A stretch of DNA of 64,000 bases from contig JAECUM010004313.1 in NCBI GenBank assembly GCA_016617855.1, positions 101,464-165,463 on the forward strand, in the 5' to 3' direction. The translations under genes were made by a program, and so were the position numbers. Positions 60,158-64,000 of the stretch are shown one piece after another. Under the pieces are notes generated by a model. It was not told the origin of the DNA and made no database searches. It saw only the letters and a program-made list of their open reading frames with translations. Source of the DNA: Megalonaias nervosa. Lineage: Eukaryota; Mollusca; Bivalvia; Unionida; Unionidae. Within the stretch, counting starts at the first letter, position 1. Every line of letters begins with the position of its first letter.

Positions 60158-61347
60158 ATGCCCCCTACGAAGAAAGCTGCGGCGACGTCGCAAGTGGCAG
60201 TGAAGAGAGCCAGACCATCAAGATCCAAAGGCCAAGGGGCAGCGAAGAGGCCCAGAAAGAATGCGCCATTTTCAACACCAACTGCCACCATCCCTCAACC
60301 TGGCACGTCCACGGAAGGGGCTTCGATGGACCCCCATCTTCTTAATGTTATAACCCAAGAAATCTCCAACAGGCTCACCTCCCAAACGATACAGGAGATC
60401 AATAACAGATTGGATCAGCTGGTAGCTGTGCTCAGGCCATCCATGGAAAATAGTCCACAAACTGGTTTTCAACATGTACCCACCATAGCAACAGACAACA
60501 CACCAGCGGCATCCATGGTCTCCCGTGCCATTGTGGAAAACACAGCTTCATTTACAGGTACAGCTGTGGATATAGGTAACATCGTCCAAATCGTTTCTGC
60601 CTCCTGAGGTTCTTTCCCAATTACAGTTTGTAAGCTCGTCGGTCTCCCCATCCACTTTAATCCCGGATAAAGTTTAAGGCAAACATATGGGCGGGCTCAT
60701 ACATTGATTTTTACACCCTCCTGAATAACGCACAGGATGCGAGTTTCAAATTTCAATTACATACGCACAGCACTGGTCCTGAACTTAGCATTGTCCCAAA
60801 CGTTAGGAACATTCAACTCACAATAGGACAGTGGATTCTTGCTTGGAGCAGGTTCACTAGTGTCTTATGTGAGAAGCATCCCCTGCTTAGTACCTCTCAA
60901 TCTAACCATATGGAAACTGTCCTTAAACTGGAGGAGAGACGCGCCGATTGGAGGTACTATGATCACAACTTTCGACAATTGGTTGCAAAGGGGGAATCAA
61001 AATGGGGTACCACACATCTAGAACTCTACATGAATGCTGTATTAGAATCGAGTCATAACAGCTACACACATACCAATCCCTCACAAAGTACAAACACAAA
61101 GTATCCGAAGGGAGTTTGTTTGTTTGGCTGTTCATCGGGTTTTTCATGCAATTTTCAGCACAAATGCTTCAATTGTTTAGGGGGACATTCATTCGTTCGC
61201 TGCCCCAAACCAATTACTCACCCCTTTAAAGTACTCCCACAATACAGCCAGCAACCGCAGCGACCTAACAACCAGCTTTTTCGTTTCCAACGATCAGACC
61301 AACCTCGAAAGACTAACCCAAACATCAAGAAGGCTGTCGGCAAATAG
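60158..61347 (+). pseudogene. Gag-like protein of Ngaro/DIRS-type retrotransposon
   Basis: The ATG at 60,158 begins MPPTKKAAATSQVAVKRARP, a basic head. A Pro/Thr-rich spacer and a helical segment follow (ITQEISNRLTSQTIQEINN, LDQLVAVL). The frame stops at 60,607. The other frame continues with AGSYIDFYTLLNNA and TIGQWILAWSRFTSV. The part from 60,910 includes WRYYDHNFRQLVAKGESKW and a Cys/His cluster, CLFGCSSGFSCNFQHKCFNC followed by LGGHSFVRC. Such a zinc-knuckle-like end is typical of DIRS/Ngaro gag. At least one frameshift (about 60,600) is present. Confidence 0.7.
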
Positions 61348-62553
61348 TGCTGACCCTTCGCCTACACCGGTGAAAATTTACCGCTTGTAATATTGGCTCC
61401 ACGATTTCGATCCTGTCACAACGGAATACCTGCTTTTAGGTTTTTGAAAAGGTTTCGATGTTGGGTATAAGGGGACACTGCAAACACAAGTATGTAAGAA
61501 TCTGAAACCGGCTGAAACTAATACCCAAATTACTGAAGAAAAGATACAGAAAGAACTGGCAGCGGGTCGCTTTGCAGGGCCTTTTCGTACAAAACCACTG
61601 CCCAATTTACACATTTCGCCTTTGGGTCTAGTCGAAAAGAAAATTCCTGGGTATTTCAGACTAATTCATCACCTTTCCTTCCCACCGGGCGATTCGGTTA
61701 ACGATGAAATTCCAACTCAACAATCAGCAGTACACTACGAAGACATTGATAATGCCATCACATGTATATAACAGCTGGGTAGGGGATGTTTTAGGGCCAA
61801 AACAGACATATCAAATGCTTTCCGTATTCTTCCTATTTGTCCCATGCAATATCATTGCTTCGGCTTTTTATGGCGGAACATGTACTATTTTGACAAATGC
61901 TTACCAATGGGTTGTAGTTCCAGTTGCCAGATATTTGAGACATTTAGCAATTCCCTTCAATGGATAGCGAACACAAAGTTATCTATAACACACATGACAC
62001 ATATTTTGGACGATTTTTGATACTGGATTCAACTCGTGTCCAATGCCAGCATAAGCTTGACCACTTCCTGACTGCATGTGCCGACATAGGCGTTCCTATG
62101 GCTGCGGATAAAACATTTGTCCCGTCAACAACCATGACGTACCTCGGATACGAATTGGATTCCTTGAGAATGGAGGTTCGCCTTCCCACGGACAAACTAG
62201 AAAAATGTAATAAGCTCATACATTTATATCTGGCTCGAAATAAAATTACTCTCAAGGAGTTGCAATCCATCATAGGTACTCTTAACTTTGATTGCGCAGT
62301 TGTTTTGCCGGGACGAGCCTTTCATAGGCGACTCATCAACTTGACAATTGGCTTCTCAAAACCGCATCACCACATTAGACTAACAAAAGAGGTAAAAGAA
62401 GACTTGAGGGCCTGGCAAAACCTTTTAACCGGTTTTAACGGTACATCCTTATTCTTACCTGAAATTTGGATGATTTCCGACTCGTTGAACTTGTACACAG
62501 ATGCTTCTGCCTCAGTAGGATACGGTGCGGTCCTAGGCGCGCACTATTTCTAA
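61348..62553 (+). pseudogene. Reverse transcriptase with start of RNase H, broken at the catalytic motif
   Basis: RT motifs in order are AGRFAGPFRTKPLPNLHISP, LGLVEKKIPGYFRLIHHLSF, AKTDISNAFRILPI, FDKCLPMGCSSSCQIFE and the catalytic HILDDF (about 62,000-62,015). Then come DKTFVPSTTMTYLGYELDS and LKELQSIIGTLNFDCAVVLP. LYTDASASVGYGAVLGAHYF is the start of RNase H. Right after the DD residues the frame moves by one base in a T-run, and the following ILDSTRV is in another frame. A TAA lies after ITCI near 61,770. RNase H is cut short after about 20 residues. The family is DIRS/Ngaro by the gag-RT-RH-YR layout. Confidence 0.85.
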
Positions 62554-62589
62554 GGTATTTGAGATCAGATATGGGCATATCAAAATATA

Positions 62590-63225
62590 ACGCTTTTAGA
62601 ATTCTACCACAAAAGTAAATCTCATGATGTTCGTTTGCCAATTGACAAAGTTGTACTGGATAAGCTTACAGTATCGATGATGCATACCGACTCAAACCAT
62701 TTTATGCGTACCATGTATTCGGCCATGTTTACATTGGCTTTCCATGCCTTTCTCAGAATAGGAGAGATTACAATGCAAGCGACTGCACAGCAGAACTATA
62801 ATTTGATACAATTATCTCAAGTCACTTTTTCCCACAAGCGTCTTACAATCACTTTTCGACACTTCAAACACGGCTCAGGACAACCATAGATTTTGCAGGT
62901 TGCTGCCCAACAAAATCCTGCTATATGTCCGATAGTTCATTTACAAGCATACCTGACCCTCAGGGGTAATACTCCAGGACCACTTTTCATGAACCGAAAT
63001 AAGCAACCAGTTTCTAGAGTAGAATTTAATACGGAACTTAGAAGAGCACTTTGCTTTTGTGGCTTGAACTCTTACCAATTTAAGTCCCATAGTTTCAGAA
63101 TTGGAGCCGCCACTGAGGCAGCTAGACAAGGTTTCAGTGACAACCAAATAAGGGAATTAGGCCGCTGGAGATCAGATGCATTTAAGAAATACATTAGGTT
63201 AGGCAAAAGGGTCTTGGCTTTGTAA
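62590..63225 (+). pseudogene. Tyrosine recombinase of the retrotransposon, one in-frame stop
   Basis: Catalytic residues of the family are seen. Arg is in FHAFLRIGEIT (about 62,750). After an in-frame TAG near 62,887-62,889 the phase continues with VAAQQNPAICPIVHLQAYL. His-x-x-Arg is in FKSHSFRIGAATEAARQGF (about 63,090). Trp and the Tyr nucleophile are in LGRWRSDAFKKYIRL (about 63,160-63,200). The end is a TAA at 63,223-63,225. The N-terminal region begins abruptly (HDVRLPIDKVVLDKL) soon after the cut RNase H, so a deletion joins the two. The enzyme integrates a circular cDNA by site-specific recombination, unlike LTR elements. Confidence 0.85.
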
Positions 63226-64000
63226 TACTTCAGTCATTTTTTTTTAAGATCGCCATTGCTGTGTGTGTTACTGTCTCTTTCAGGTCTCGTGGGTTTCGCA
63301 GACCTAGATCCCTGGTCATCGACCTTACTTGTTGGGATTGCATACACTCGACCTGGACTAATCTTTGTCTGCCTGCCGTTTCGACCGCTAAGAACGTATG
63401 AGGGTACTCTAACAGCTCCGGAAGACCAACAGCGCATTCATGAAGTACGCGAATCCTTTTTAAAGTTTTCTTCCCCATCCTTCAAACAGGCTGGATATAT
63501 CGTAACTACCCGGGCATACGAGGGTGCTCTACTGCCGCACTACCGGGGCAAACGAGGGTGCTCTACTGCCCCGGCAATACAGTATTTCATTGGTTTAATA
63601 TTGATCACCATTTATTTTTCTTTTCTTTGATGCTGAACATATTTGTCTTTGTCCCACCCGCATTTTGTGGCTGCCAGAAATGCAGCAAGCTCTATTTGCT
63701 GTATTTCTGTTAATGGCGGTTGCAGCCTCAAAATATTTCTGTATTTTACCGTATGTCTCATTGTTCAATTTGCTTGCATGTTTACTCTTTAGACTTTGTC
63801 TAAATAGTTATGTTATCCTGTATATACATAGCAAATTTTTGGTTCAATACATTTCATTTATTTCAATGCAAAGTCACGAAAGTGGCCAGCATCAGACACA
63901 ACGTTCGTCTTTGTTTTAATTATGTACCCATATACTTTGACTTTGGAACATTTGCACGACTGACCTAGCGAATTCTGTCTTTTCACTCTCTGTCTTCCTT
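63226..64000 (+). other. Presumed 3' region of the retrotransposon with short repeats
   Basis: ACGAGGGTGCTCTACTGCC occurs at about 63,517 and 63,551, with a related TATGAGGGTACTCTAACAGC at 63,398. This may be part of split direct repeats, as in Ngaro elements, but no matching left copy was found. The rest holds no recognisable gene. Confidence 0.45.

Overview
This window looks like repeat-rich, AT-rich, intron-bearing animal DNA. The SINE style (a tRNA head followed by a conserved body), the Penelope, Crypton and tyrosine-recombinase retroelements and the long microsatellites suggest a marine or freshwater invertebrate. A lophotrochozoan such as a mollusc is my best guess, but this is inference and no host gene settles it. 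Apart from one possible exon near 40.2 kb I see no convincing host coding sequence.

1-9.8 kb is a decayed large DNA transposon or endogenous virus of the Polinton/Maverick (adintovirus-like) type. Most genes lie on the minus strand. From right to left they are: packaging ATPase, a long coiled-coil protein, penton-like minor capsid protein, basic/Ala-rich minor protein, major capsid protein, three small virion-type proteins, adenain-like cysteine protease, a zinc-ribbon protein, and a phospholipase A2 joined to a retroviral-type integrase. The N-terminal part of a protein-primed type DNA polymerase B runs off the left edge. An HNH endonuclease gene, a two-part hypothetical gene and a fibre-like gene are on the plus strand. 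Nearly every long gene carries frameshifts or stops, and several start codons look mutated, so this is an old dead copy. The fibre gene is cut at 9,780 by a SINE fragment.

9.8-25 kb is non-coding, with two minisatellites (12.2-12.7 and 14.9-15.3 kb), two copies of a ~0.9 kb dispersed repeat, a long CT tract, SINEs of two families with target-site duplications, and a Penelope-like RT/GIY-YIG remnant (23.4-24.3 kb). A near-perfect 67-bp-arm hairpin sits at 24.7 kb. 25.0-28.0 kb holds a two-exon Crypton/DUF3504-type tyrosine recombinase gene (minus strand) whose 3' end is tandemly duplicated.

28-55 kb is mainly repeats: more SINEs, two diverged ~2.3-2.5 kb duplicated blocks with LINE endonuclease remnants (37.2-39.6 and 42.8-45.1 kb), microsatellites, a TA-flanked mariner-type MITE inside a tetranucleotide array, and a 312-bp element with 43-bp terminal inverted repeats. 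55.7-58.0 kb is a decayed CR1/L2-like LINE (minus strand) with a SINE inserted in its coding region. 58.3-64 kb is a decayed Ngaro/DIRS-type retrotransposon with an SGNH hydrolase, gag, reverse transcriptase/RNase H and tyrosine recombinase.
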